NCBI RefSeq assembly: GCF_030582395.1
Contig: NZ_CP104382.1
Location: 1,469,405 to 1,533,404 of the forward strand
DNA length: 64,000 nt
Source of the DNA: Ralstonia pickettii
GTDB taxonomy: Bacteria; Pseudomonadota; Gammaproteobacteria; Burkholderiales; Burkholderiaceae
Reading direction: 5' to 3'
Below are positions 18,029-25,834 of this stretch, piece after piece. Numbering within the stretch: position 1 is the stretch's first letter; every line of letters starts with the position of its first letter. A program made the position numbers and the translations under genes. The notes beneath the pieces are model-generated. The model saw nothing but the letters and a program-made list of their open reading frames with translations, did no database searches and was not told where the DNA came from.

Positions 18029-18955
18029 GTGGCTGACTACCAAACCCCTGCTCGCGTTCTTGTGACCGGCGTGGCCGGCAACCTGGGCCGCAAGGTCGTC
18101 GAGGCACTGGCCTCCGCCCCGTGGTGCACGTCCATCATCGGCGTTGACTGGGTTGCCCAGAACGTCGAGTTTTCGCCGCAAGCGGCCGAACGTTTTCAAT
18201 GGGTCAAGGCCGATCTCACGCAAGCCGACGGCGCATGGACGGATCTGCTGAGCAACGTCGATGCCGTCATCCACCTGGCCGCAATCCACTCCACGCCGGA
18301 CGCAACGTGGGAACAGGCGCTGGCCTCCTACGGCATGACGCTCAATGTGCTGCAGGCTGCGGCCACGCACGGCGTGCGCCGCTTCGTGTTTGCCTCGTCC
18401 AACCACGCGATGGGCGCATACAAGGACCAACCCCTGGCCGGCACCATCGGCCCCGGCAAACTCACCGCCGAACTGCCGCCCGCCCCGGGCACGCGCTGGA
18501 ACAACGGCACGGAAGACGTCTACTCGCTCGCCTACGGAACGTCCAAGGCCATGGGCGAACGGCTCTGCAAGGCAGTGGGCGCCGTGTCCGCGGCCAACGG
18601 CGGCCAGCTGTCGATCGTGTCGCTGCGCATCGGCTGGGCACTGCCCGACGACAACGACCCGAACGACATCAACTATTCCGGCACAGCCGATACGCCCGTG
18701 CCGACCGAGCTGCCAGATGAAGCCAGCCGCGTCGCACTGCGCTGGTTCCGCAACATGTGGCTATCGAACGGGGATCTGCGCCAGTTGTTCCTCTGCTCCA
18801 TCACGGCCGACCCCGCGCGCTGGCCAGCACCGGCCATCGTCGTAAACGGCGTGTCGAACAACCGTGGAATGGATTGGGGGCTGGAGACCGGGCGCGAGTT
18901 GCTGGGGTATGAGCCGCAGGATGATTTGTATGCGTTGATCCGGCAGCCCGCCTAA
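18029..18955 (+). CDS. NAD-dependent sugar dehydrogenase, uronate-dehydrogenase-like extended SDR
   Basis: 308 residues, GTG start at 18029. The Rossmann fold begins 'RVLVTGVAGNLGRKVVE' (TGxxGxxG). 'FASSNHAMG' holds the SDR serine region and 'YGTSKAMGE' the catalytic Tyr-xxx-Lys. The SSNH block, 'RIGW' and the C-terminal 'NNRGMDWGLETGRELLGYEPQD' resemble uronate dehydrogenase, which oxidises uronic acids at C1 to aldaro-lactones, but the protein is some 40 residues longer. In context it probably oxidises the sugar or sugar acid imported by XylFGH. It converges with the LacI gene 14 bp away. Confidence 0.8.
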   Translation: MADYQTPARVLVTGVAGNLGRKVVEALASAPWCTSIIGVDWVAQNVEFSPQAAERFQWVKADLTQADGAWTDLLSNVDAVIHLAAIHSTPDATWEQALASYGMTLNVLQAAATHGVRRFVFASSNHAMGAYKDQPLAGTIGPGKLTAELPPAPGTRWNNGTEDVYSLAYGTSKAMGERLCKAVGAVSAANGGQLSIVSLRIGWALPDDNDPNDINYSGTADTPVPTELPDEASRVALRWFRNMWLSNGDLRQLFLCSITADPARWPAPAIVVNGVSNNRGMDWGLETGRELLGYEPQDDLYALIRQPA

Positions 18956-18969
18956 GGAGACGCGCTGGC

Positions 18970-20010
18970 TCAACGCGGCGGCGCGCAGGTCGATTCCCGA
19001 ATCACCAACTCATACTGCAAATTCTCGTGCACCGAATGCGGCTTCAGGCCCGGCAGATGCGGGCGATGAATCGCGATGAGTTGTTCCACAGCCGCATGCG
19101 CCATCGCCTGGATCGGCTGGCGCACGGTGGTGAGCGCCGGCCAGAGCTGGCGTGAAAGCGGCGTGTCGTCGTAGCCGCAGATGGAGAGTTCTTCCGGCAC
19201 CTTGATGCCGCGCGCCTGCGCCACGCGCAGCACGCCGGCGGCCATGTCGTCGTTGCCGGCAAAGATGGCGGTGGGGCGCGGCTCGCAAGACAGCAATCGC
19301 TCAGCGCAGGCTACGCCCGATTCGAACGAGTGCTCGCCCTGCTCGACCAGTCGTTCGTCGACTTCGATGCCGGCCTGCGCCATCGCGTCGCGATAACCGA
19401 ATACCCGCTGATACGCCGCGCCGTGGGCGGGATCGCACACCACGAAGCCGATGCGGCGGTGGCCGAGCCCGATCAGGTGCAGCGTCATGTCGCGCGCGGC
19501 GGCGCGGTCTTCGGTGTTGACGGACAACCCCTTGTGCTCGCGATCAGCAGGTGCCAGGCGCACGTAATCGATGCCGGCTTCATCCAGCGCCGTGATCAGC
19601 GACGGCACGTCCGACACCGGCGGCGTCAGGATGATGCCGGCCAGGGCACGCTGGCGCGCACTCTGGATGATCTGCTCGGCGAGGTTCGGGTCGCGGTAGT
19701 TGCAGGGGGTCAGCAGCAGGCTGTAGTCGAGCGCCTGACAGGCCTCGAGCGCGCCATGCTGGATGTTGACGATGTAGTTGTCGGAGGGGTTGTCGTAGAC
19801 CAGCGCGATGATGTCGGCGCGCTTGCTGGCCAGTCGCCGGGCAGCCGGGTTGGGCCGGTAGTCGAGCGTCTGCATTGCCTCGACCACCTTCGCGCGCGTC
19901 TTCTCGCTGATGTTGGGCTCGTGGTTCAGCACGCGCGAGACGGTCTTGATGGACACGCCCGCATGCGCGGCAACATCATCGACAGTGACGGCTCCGGCGT
20001 TGCGCTTCAT
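18970..20010 (-). CDS. LacI-family transcriptional regulator
   Basis: 346 residues. The helix-turn-helix and hinge are at residues 8-60 ('VTVDDVAAHAGVSIKTVSRVLNH' and 'YRPNPAARRLASKR'), followed by a periplasmic-binding-protein-like effector domain with 'FAGNDDMAAGVLRVAQARGIKVPEELSICGYDD' in the usual place. It almost certainly represses the oprB-xylFGH-dehydrogenase cluster through the palindromes at 12576 and 12645, with the imported sugar or its oxidation product as inducer; this link is inferred from position and operator type. Confidence 0.92.
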   Translation of the reverse strand: MKRNAGAVTVDDVAAHAGVSIKTVSRVLNHEPNISEKTRAKVVEAMQTLDYRPNPAARRLASKRADIIALVYDNPSDNYIVNIQHGALEACQALDYSLLLTPCNYRDPNLAEQIIQSARQRALAGIILTPPVSDVPSLITALDEAGIDYVRLAPADREHKGLSVNTEDRAAARDMTLHLIGLGHRRIGFVVCDPAHGAAYQRVFGYRDAMAQAGIEVDERLVEQGEHSFESGVACAERLLSCEPRPTAIFAGNDDMAAGVLRVAQARGIKVPEELSICGYDDTPLSRQLWPALTTVRQPIQAMAHAAVEQLIAIHRPHLPGLKPHSVHENLQYELVIRESTCAPPR

Positions 20011-20052
20011 GGTCTGGCGATGATCTGGCGAGTGTGGTTCTGAAACACGGAA

Positions 20053-20072
20053 CGGGCGCCATCATGCGCCCG
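20053..20072 (-). terminator. Hairpin downstream of the DMT transporter gene
   Basis: CGGGCGC (20053-20059) and GCGCCCG (20066-20072) form a perfect 7-bp stem with loop CATCAT, lying between the 3' end of the transporter gene and the lacI start on the same strand. Read in the gene direction it is followed by a modest T-rich stretch (TTCCGTGTTTC), so termination is plausible but not certain. Confidence 0.4.
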
Positions 20073-20123
20073 CCAATGTGTTCGATTTTAGCGCCAACCC
20101 CTGAGCCGCGCGGCCGAAAAAAA

Positions 20124-21017
20124 CTAACGGGCGCTCAATCCCGACCGGCCGATCGGCAGCCGAACGATGCCTTGCGCCAGACTCACGCCCAGCAGGACGA
20201 GGCCGCCGCCGATCCAGTGATAGCCGTGCACCGTCTCACCCAGCATTACCGCTGCCATAGCGGCTGTGAAGACCGGCATCAGATTCATCAACACCGCCGT
20301 GCGTTCGCTGCCGATGCGCTTGAGCCCCTGCATCCACAGATACGACGCGACGATCGACGAAGCAATGCCAGCAAACACCACCAGCCCGATGCCCTTGGCC
20401 GGCACGGCCAGGCTGTGCGCCGTCATGGCCACCGGCACGAGCATGACGACGGCCATCAGCACCTGCACGTACAGGTTGAGCCACTGCCCGAACGGCAGCG
20501 CCCACCGGCGATAGAGGATGTTGTAGAGCGCGTACGCCGTGGCGCCGGCAAGCACGAGCACGTCGCCATGGTTGATGCCGCCGTCGAACAGGTTGGCCGG
20601 TTCTCCACGCCCGAGCAGATACAGCACGCCCAGGAGCGACACCACCACACCGGTCACGGCCTGCGCCCCGACCGGCTGACGAAATACCGCCACATTCAAA
20701 AGCAGGCCCAGCATCGGGATCAGCGCACCGATCACGCCCATGTTGGTCGCGCTCGTGCTGTGAGCGGCGTAGTACGCCAGGCATTGGTACATCACCATGC
20801 CCAGCAGCGCGAGCACCGCAAAGGGGCGCCACTGCGCCAGCACGGCATGACGCTGTCGCCATAGCGGCCGCGCGCAGAATGGCGTAAGCACGAGCGCCGC
20901 CAGCACCCACCGGTAGAACGAAATGGCCGCCGGGTCCACCACACCGGCAGCAGCTTTCGACACGATTGTGTTGGCGGCCCAGATCAGCACCGCCAGCAAG
21001 GGATACAGCACGGGCAC
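20124..21017 (-). CDS. DMT/EamA-family membrane transporter
   Basis: About 297 residues with ten hydrophobic helices in two EamA repeats, the drug/metabolite exporter fold (RhtA/YdcZ type). The GTG at 21017 is chosen because GAGGAGG lies 5 bases upstream and it gives the usual short N-terminus 'VPVLYPLLAVLIWAANTI'; an in-frame ATG at 21035 would place that ribosome site inside the gene. Substrates of this family are often amino acids or metabolites. It is divergent from an AraC-type regulator, which likely controls it. Confidence 0.85.
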   Translation of the reverse strand: MPVLYPLLAVLIWAANTIVSKAAAGVVDPAAISFYRWVLAALVLTPFCARPLWRQRHAVLAQWRPFAVLALLGMVMYQCLAYYAAHSTSATNMGVIGALIPMLGLLLNVAVFRQPVGAQAVTGVVVSLLGVLYLLGRGEPANLFDGGINHGDVLVLAGATAYALYNILYRRWALPFGQWLNLYVQVLMAVVMLVPVAMTAHSLAVPAKGIGLVVFAGIASSIVASYLWMQGLKRIGSERTAVLMNLMPVFTAAMAAVMLGETVHGYHWIGGGLVLLGVSLAQGIVRLPIGRSGLSAR

Positions 21018-21056
21018 GACGGCCTCCTCGAGCATTGGAAGACGGCAGTGTAGTAA

Positions 21057-21090
21057 TGTCCGGTTCAAAACATATACTTCAAACCGGACA
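21057..21090. promoter_or_regulatory. 9-bp inverted repeat between the divergent transporter and araC genes
   Basis: TGTCCGGTT (21057-21065) and AACCGGACA (21082-21090) are exact inverted repeats with a 16-bp AT-richer spacer. The arrangement suggests an operator for a dimeric regulator, most simply the adjacent AraC-type protein, controlling both directions. Confidence 0.6.
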
Positions 21091-21115
21091 ACCTCACCCC
21101 TCGAACCCGACAACC

Positions 21116-21955
21116 GTGGCTGAGACCCTGTACACCGCCTACCGCGACGCGGATCTGCGCGTGCCGACGGGGGCACCGTTCTACTTCCGCTTCGACCATT
21201 TCGAGCCCGAAACGGATATCGAGCCGCACACGCACCCGTGGGGCCAGATCAACCGCATCAGTCTCGGGTTGATGGAAGTCGTGGTGGACGGCCGCAGGTT
21301 GACGGCGCCCGCTGAATACCTGATCTGGGTGCCAGCCAACCAGCCGCATTCGGCATCGATTCGGCAGGCGACGGACTTCCTGTCGCTGTACATGGCCGAG
21401 CCGCTTGCGCAGCGGCTGCCGCCGATGGCCTGCCTGATTCCGCAGACACCGCTGGTGCGCGCGCTGTTCGAAGACTTCGCCACGCGCCGCGTCACCGCCA
21501 TGTCGGACGAATGGGATTTGCGCCAGTTCGAACTGCTGGTCGAAATGTTGGTGCGCGCCGGCCACGCCGACAGCTACTTGCCCGACAGCACCGATCGCCA
21601 GCTGGAGCCCATCCTGCATGCCATCCGCCTGGACCCCGCCGACACCACCACGCTGCAGCAATGGGCCGAGCGCGTGCACAGCACCGAACGCACCCTCGCG
21701 CGACGGTTTCAGACCGAACTCGGCATGAGTTTCGTGCAGTGGCGCAACCGCGTGCGGTTGCTGCGGGCGCTGGTGTGGCTCAAGGAAGACCGATCGGTGC
21801 AGGAGATCGCGCTTGCGCTCGGCTATGGAACGCCCTCGGCATTTATTGCGATGTTCCGCAAGCAGGTCGGGTTTTCGCCGGAGCGCTATCGACGGCAGAT
21901 GTGCGGCGAGGCAGAGCGCCCCGCCCTGCACGTCTCCGATCAGGCCGCGAGGTAG
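21116..21955 (+). CDS. AraC-family transcriptional regulator
   Basis: 279 residues from a GTG start: an N-terminal cupin sensor (HxH in 'EPHTHPWGQI', 'PANQPHS') and a C-terminal double helix-turn-helix with 'RTLARRFQTELGMSFVQWRNRVRLLRAL' and 'VQEIALALGYGTPSAFIAMFRKQVG', the AraC/XylS signature. An in-frame ATG at 21056 exists, but the codons between run through the operator-like inverted repeat at 21057-21090, which argues for the later start. Likely regulates the divergent DMT exporter. Its last 16 bp overlap the convergent SDR gene. Confidence 0.88.
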   Translation: MAETLYTAYRDADLRVPTGAPFYFRFDHFEPETDIEPHTHPWGQINRISLGLMEVVVDGRRLTAPAEYLIWVPANQPHSASIRQATDFLSLYMAEPLAQRLPPMACLIPQTPLVRALFEDFATRRVTAMSDEWDLRQFELLVEMLVRAGHADSYLPDSTDRQLEPILHAIRLDPADTTTLQQWAERVHSTERTLARRFQTELGMSFVQWRNRVRLLRALVWLKEDRSVQEIALALGYGTPSAFIAMFRKQVGFSPERYRRQMCGEAERPALHVSDQAAR

Positions 21956-22638
21956 GCCGGCGTGGCGCTCGAAAGCGATTGCTTGACGTGGCGGCCAACG
22001 TCATCGACGAGTACTTCGTCGCGGCCGTCAGCGAGTGCGCGCAGCACTTCTGCAACGACCTGCTCTGGGGTCGACTTCGGTGCTGTCACGCCCGCCGTCA
22101 TGTCGGTATCGATGTAGGCGGGGTGCACACCCACCACGCGCGTCCCCTGGCTGCGCAGCTCATGCCGCAAACCATTGGTCAGCGCCCAGGCGGCGGCTTT
22201 CGATGCGCTGTACGCACCGCTGGCTGGCAGTGCTACCCAGCTCAGTACCGACAGCACATTCACGACGACGCCCCCGCCGTTCCGCTTGAGCACCGGCGCA
22301 AACGCCTGCGTGACAGCCAGCAAGCCCCACACGTTCACGTCGAAGATCTTGTGGATCGCGCCAATGTCAGCGGGGGCAAGCAAGGACGCCGGCTGCATGA
22401 TGCCCGCATTGTTGACGACCACATCAACGTCCGTCAGCGCTGCTGCGGCGGCGGTGATCGACTCCGCGTCGGTCACGTCGAGGCGCACGGCATGCACGCC
22501 GGTCTGCGTGACCGTCTGCGGGTCACGCGCACCCGCGTAGACCTTGGCCGCACCGGCGGCCAGCAGCGCCTGCGTGAACTGCCGTCCCAAGCCACGATTG
22601 GCGCCCGTCACAAGAATGGTCTTGCCTTTGATATCCAT
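21940..22638 (-). CDS. Short-chain dehydrogenase/reductase
   Basis: 232-residue classical SDR. 'TGANRGLG' (11-18) binds the NAD(P) cofactor, 'NNAG' is at 76-79, and the catalytic Tyr143/Lys147 lie in 'YSASK'. The start at 22638 is chosen because GGAG sits 6 bases upstream; an ATG at 22650 would include the ribosome site. The upstream palindrome GTGCATATGCAC is shared with the marR promoter, so the gene is probably controlled by the adjacent MarR protein. Substrate unknown. Confidence 0.88.
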   Translation of the reverse strand: MDIKGKTILVTGANRGLGRQFTQALLAAGAAKVYAGARDPQTVTQTGVHAVRLDVTDAESITAAAAALTDVDVVVNNAGIMQPASLLAPADIGAIHKIFDVNVWGLLAVTQAFAPVLKRNGGGVVVNVLSVLSWVALPASGAYSASKAAAWALTNGLRHELRSQGTRVVGVHPAYIDTDMTAGVTAPKSTPEQVVAEVLRALADGRDEVLVDDVGRHVKQSLSSATPAYLAA

Positions 22639-22652
22639 GTCGATCTCCATAT

Positions 22653-22664
22653 GTGCATATGCAC
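22653..22664. promoter_or_regulatory. MarR-type operator upstream of the SDR gene
   Basis: GTGCATATGCAC is a perfect 12-bp palindrome (14 bp with flanking T and A), 15 bp ahead of the SDR start. The same 12 bases occur at 23147-23158 in front of marR. Confidence 0.7.
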
Positions 22665-22704
22665 AGCTTTACCGCAAAAAAATGCGCCGTTGCGTGGCGC
22701 AGAT

Positions 22705-23130
22705 TCAGGCCGTGGTGAGCGCAAACAGTGCTTCGCGAAGCGCCTGGGCCCGTTCCGCCCCGAATTTGTCGTCAATCTCCTGCTGGGCCGCCCGCCAGTG
22801 CGTCTCGGCGGCTTTGAGCAGCGCCAGCCCCCGCGGCGTCAAGTGCAACGCCGTCGCCCGTCCTGTAGATGCGGCCTTCTGGACGAGCAAGCCATCGCGC
22901 TGCATCGGTTGCAGGGCGCGCACAAGGGTGGTCCGGTCCATCACCAAGGCTTCGGCCACCGACGCCATCGTAGGCTCAGCGGCGGCGGTAGCGATCGCAA
23001 CCAGCACCGAGAACTGCGACGACGTCAGCCCGACTTCGCCCAGATGGCGGTCATAAAGTTGCGTGACATAACGCGCCGCCTGACGAACGGCGAGCGCGGT
23101 GCACTTGGGAGTTTCAGGTAACGGAGACAT
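22705..23130 (-). CDS. MarR-family transcriptional regulator
   Basis: 141-residue winged-helix dimer. 'EPTMASVAEALVMDRTTLVRALQPMQRDGLL' is the DNA-recognition region and 'GRATALHLTPRGLALL' the wing. GGAGA precedes the ATG at 23130. It lies 66 bp upstream of the SDR gene on the same strand; both promoters contain an identical palindrome, indicating autoregulation and control of the SDR, probably relieved by a small aromatic or electrophilic ligand. Confidence 0.9.
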   Translation of the reverse strand: MSPLPETPKCTALAVRQAARYVTQLYDRHLGEVGLTSSQFSVLVAIATAAAEPTMASVAEALVMDRTTLVRALQPMQRDGLLVQKAASTGRATALHLTPRGLALLKAAETHWRAAQQEIDDKFGAERAQALREALFALTTA

Positions 23131-23139
23131 GGGCTGCAG

Positions 23140-23165
23140 TTTATAAGTGCATATGCACATGTCAA
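23140..23165 (-). promoter_or_regulatory. marR promoter with embedded palindromic operator
   Basis: On the minus strand, TTGACA (complement of 23160-23165) and TATAAA (complement of 23140-23145) flank the palindrome GTGCATATGCAC at 23147-23158. The spacing is only 14 bp, shorter than optimal, so the exact hexamers are uncertain, but a repressor bound here would block polymerase. Confidence 0.5.
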
Positions 23166-23344
23166 GCGAATCTGTATCGGACGATATCGATTGAAAGCAG
23201 CAATAGGACTGGGTGCGTAGCTGACAGGCGGCTGGATGGCGCGCGCGGCACAACTCAAAACAATTGTGAGAAACCGCGCCGCACCGCCGTTTGCCGACTG
23301 CTGTGTCCTTTAGAATTCGCTCTGTTGCAGATTTGGAAGTCCAC

Positions 23345-23878
23345 ATGCGTACACCACGGTTGGCTGCTGCCCGGATGCTGGGCGGCGCGCTCGCCCTGAG
23401 CACGTTGGTACTCAGCGGCTGCAGTTCGCTGATGTCGGAAGGCACGACCACCGCGGCCGGTATCGGCGGTGCGGCCCTCGCTGCCAAGGTGACCGACAAC
23501 GCGGCAGTGGCTACCGGCATCGGGTTGGGCGTACAGGCCGGCGCACGGGCCGCGTTGCAGCACAGCCAGCGCGTCGTCCACACCGAAACCCAAGACCACA
23601 TCGCGCAGATCGCCGGGGCGCTTGCCGACAACACCGTCGGCAACTGGCAGATCAAGCACCGCATTCCCCTGGAACCCGACGAACACGGCCGCGTCGTGGT
23701 CACGCGTTCGATCAACGGGCCGCTCGTCAACTGCAAGGAAATCCTCTTCACCGTGGACGGCGTTGAAGACGGCGCTGCGAAAGTCGACTTCTTCGTCGCC
23801 TCGATCTGCCATGACGGCAAGCAATGGAAGTGGGCGACGGCGGAACCGGCCACGGCGCGATGGGGTTCGCTGCAATGA
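23345..23878 (+). CDS. Putative lipoprotein (paralogue of the next gene)
   Basis: 177 residues with a lipoprotein signal peptide ending in 'LVLSGC' (Cys26). After the cysteine comes a Gly/Ala-rich hydrophobic stretch (about 30-65) reminiscent of glycine-zipper proteins, then a polar domain with two cysteines (in 'VNCKEILFTV' and 'ASICHDGKQW') and the ending 'WKWATAEPATARWGSLQ'. The following gene encodes a protein with the same plan and ending, and the two overlap by ATGA. Probably outer-membrane anchored; function unknown. An upstream in-frame ATG at 23291 is rejected because it would bury the signal peptide. Confidence 0.75.
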   Translation: MRTPRLAAARMLGGALALSTLVLSGCSSLMSEGTTTAAGIGGAALAAKVTDNAAVATGIGLGVQAGARAALQHSQRVVHTETQDHIAQIAGALADNTVGNWQIKHRIPLEPDEHGRVVVTRSINGPLVNCKEILFTVDGVEDGAAKVDFFVASICHDGKQWKWATAEPATARWGSLQ

Positions 23879-24384
23879 GCCCCGCGCGCGGGCTTGTCAC
23901 TGCGTGCGCGGGCCTGATGGCTGGCTTGATGGCCGGCTGCTCGTCGGTTGGGCCGTTGACCGGAGCCGCGGCCGGCGTGGCCACCGGCACCGTCACCGGC
24001 AACCCCGCGGTGGCCTATGGCGTGGCGGTGTCGGTCAACGCCGCGACCGATGCGTCGATCAAATACGCGACGCGCAAATGGGCCGCCAGCGAACAGGATG
24101 CGCTCGCCATGGCCGTCGGGCGATTGAGCGACAGCACGCCCGCGCTCAACTGGTCGCTCGAACGTATGATGGGCTTCACCAAGGCGCACGGCCAGGTCGT
24201 GCTCGTACGCACGTTCACGACCCAGCTGGCCACGTGCCGCGAAGCGGTGCTTACGGTTCAGGAAGCGCTGGCTCCCACGAACGCTCCCGGGGCCGGCTAC
24301 ACGATTTACGCGTGTCAGAACGGCGGCACTTGGCAATGGGCCAACGCCGAGCCCGCCGTGCCGCGCTGGGGCAACCTCCAGTAG
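23875..24384 (+). CDS. Putative lipoprotein (paralogue of the preceding gene)
   Basis: 169 residues, lipobox 'LMAGC' (Cys22), then the same Gly/Ala-rich segment, two conserved cysteines ('LATCREAVL', 'IYACQNGGTW') and the ending 'WQWANAEPAVPRWGNLQ'. It begins inside the stop codon of its paralogue, so the pair is translationally coupled and may form a hetero-oligomer in the periplasm or outer membrane. It converges on the TetR remnant with 13 bp between. I do not recognise a named family. Confidence 0.72.
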   Translation: MSPARGLVTACAGLMAGLMAGCSSVGPLTGAAAGVATGTVTGNPAVAYGVAVSVNAATDASIKYATRKWAASEQDALAMAVGRLSDSTPALNWSLERMMGFTKAHGQVVLVRTFTTQLATCREAVLTVQEALAPTNAPGAGYTIYACQNGGTWQWANAEPAVPRWGNLQ

Positions 24385-24397
24385 CACGCATCATCCG

Positions 24398-24955
24398 TCA
24401 GGACTTGGCGGCAAGGCGCGTCACGGCATCCTGCAGAAACCGCTTGCTCGCCTCGACGATCGTGCGCTGCATGGCCGCGTCAGGCATGGCCCGCGCGATA
24501 TGGATGGCGCCGACCAGCTGCGCAATCATCGCCCATGCAGCATCGTCGTCCCCCAGACGCTGCGCGAGGATCGCGTGCCCCTTGCGCATCTCTTCCTGAT
24601 ACAGCGCGCGGACTGACGCGTCGGCGCGGGCGATCTCCGCGGCAAGGCCGGGCACGGCGCAACCGGCTTCGGGATGCTTCACGTGGGCAAGGCAAAGGTA
24701 GCGGTCCAGCTCAAAGCGCAGCCAATCTTCCGCCGTATCGTGCGGATTGCCGGTCCACATCTCGCGGCTGGCGGCCAATTCGGCCTCGATCAGTGCCTTG
24801 AGCCAATCCGACTTGGAGCCGAAGTGGCTGTAGAACGCGCCGCTGGTCATGCCGGCCGCCTGCGCGAGCGCGTCCACACCGGTCGCGGCAAAGCCGTTCA
24901 CTTTGACCTTGCGGCCGGTGGCGCCGCGCCCGCGCGTGACCGTGCGCCTCGCCAC
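24398..24955 (-). pseudogene. TetR-family regulator, N-terminally damaged
   Basis: The frame contains a clear TetR core: 'NGFAATGVDALAQAAGMTSGAFYSHFGSKSDWLKALI' in outline, plus a ligand-binding C-terminal domain of normal length. What is missing is helix 1 of the DNA-binding domain (normally '..ILDAAARLF..'): the residues immediately before 'NGFAATG' are an Arg/Gly-rich stretch ('RRTVTRGRGATGRKVKV') unlike any TetR N-terminus. The frame stays open further upstream to about 25114 with unrelated-looking sequence. A deletion or rearrangement at about 24895-25030 seems likely, shared with the divergent isomerase remnant. It could still be expressed from GTG 24955 but probably cannot bind DNA normally. 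Confidence 0.55.
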
Positions 24956-25031
24956 TTCGCGCCCCGGCAGGAAACCCGAGAAACACGCCATCTCCCAGAT
25001 CTTGAAGTACTTGCGCGCGGTCTCTTCCAGG

Positions 25032-25412
25032 ATGCTGCTCGGTGGCGTGCCGATCCAGCTCAACCCGCACTTTCCGATCAACACGCTGCAAATGATGCGC
25101 GGTGCGGTCGGCATGCAACTGCGCAGCGACGCAGAATTCCACCGCTACCTCGCCACCATCTTCAGCGCAATGTTCGAGCACCCGCGCAATCTCGGCGATT
25201 TGCAGGAACTGGCTGCGGTGCTGGAAGCGGCCGGCATCTCCCCTGCGCTCATGCAGGAGTTGGTGCAGGACGACCGCGTCAAGCAGGCGCTGCGCAAGAC
25301 TATCGACGAGGCCGTGGCGCGCGGCGTGTTTGGCGCGCCCACATTTTTTGTCGGCAATGAGATGTTCTGGGGGCCGGATCGCCTGCACTTCGTCGAGGCA
25401 GCGCTGTCCTGA
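25032..25412 (+). pseudogene. DsbA-like / 2-hydroxychromene-2-carboxylate isomerase, truncated
   Basis: About 126 residues that match only the C-terminal two thirds of this thioredoxin-fold family: 'VPIQLNPHFPINTLQMMRGA' through 'VFGAPTFFVGNEMFWGPDRL'. The N-terminal beta strand with the 'FDFxSPxSYL' active-site serine and roughly 70 residues are absent. 'MLLGG' at the beginning also belongs to the family but normally lies some 40 residues before 'VPIQ', so an internal deletion is likely. It is divergent from the damaged TetR gene, suggesting one event broke both. Probably inactive. Confidence 0.6.
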
Positions 25413-25505
25413 CAACCTGGCATGCGTTGGCGATCGGGCCGCCGCATGCACGTCGCATCCCCCCTTCGCTTACGAGGTCATGCTGCCTCATCTTGTATTT
25501 TTAAT

Positions 25506-25524
25506 ACGAATCACTATCATTTGC
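25506..25524. promoter_or_regulatory. Fur box upstream of the iron-uptake operon
   Basis: Read on the minus strand, GCAAATGATAGTGATTCGT matches the 19-bp Fur consensus at 12 of 19 positions, in a local AT-rich island 26 bp ahead of the first gene. Iron-replete Fur would repress the downstream membrane protein, PepSY and TonB-receptor genes. Confidence 0.6.
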
Positions 25525-25549
25525 GTTCTTAATTAAATCGAGCACTGCC

Positions 25550-25834
25550 ATGCACGGTATTGCCCTCCTGCTCGGGCTGCTTGCAGCGGGCTGCCTGTAT
25601 GCGGCCGCGCCCAACCAAGTGTTGCTCGCACCCGCTTCGCGCCTGCGCGGGTGGCTGCTGTGTGGCACCGCCGTGGCGCTCTCGGTCATTGCCGTAGTGC
25701 TGTGGAACGACGTGCTGGGGTGGGGGGGCGCTGTCATCGCCGTGGCGCTGGTGGTCACCGGTGCCTTGTCGCTGTGGCCCATGGTGGGCGCGTGGACGCA
25801 TCAACGGCGCGTAAGCAGTGCGTTGTCGTCATGA
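25550..25834 (+). CDS. Small inner-membrane protein (DUF3325-like) of iron operon
   Basis: 94 residues with three hydrophobic helices and basic loops ('PASRLRGW', 'HQRR'). It resembles in size and topology the small proteins (DUF3325/DUF3649 group) that sit between Fur boxes and PepSY/TonB-receptor genes in many proteobacteria. It overlaps the next gene by ATGA. Function unknown, probably in handling of ferric siderophore or in partnership with the PepSY protein. Family assignment is by context more than by sequence. Confidence 0.65.
   Translation: MHGIALLLGLLAAGCLYAAAPNQVLLAPASRLRGWLLCGTAVALSVIAVVLWNDVLGWGGAVIAVALVVTGALSLWPMVGAWTHQRRVSSALSS

Noticed and set aside
24956..25114. The upstream part of the TetR frame ('ARKYFKIWEMACFSGFLPGR') as a remnant of another gene.
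   Set aside because: It looks protein-like but I could not place it in a family, and the same bases are read in the opposite frame as the lead-in to the isomerase, so no call is made.
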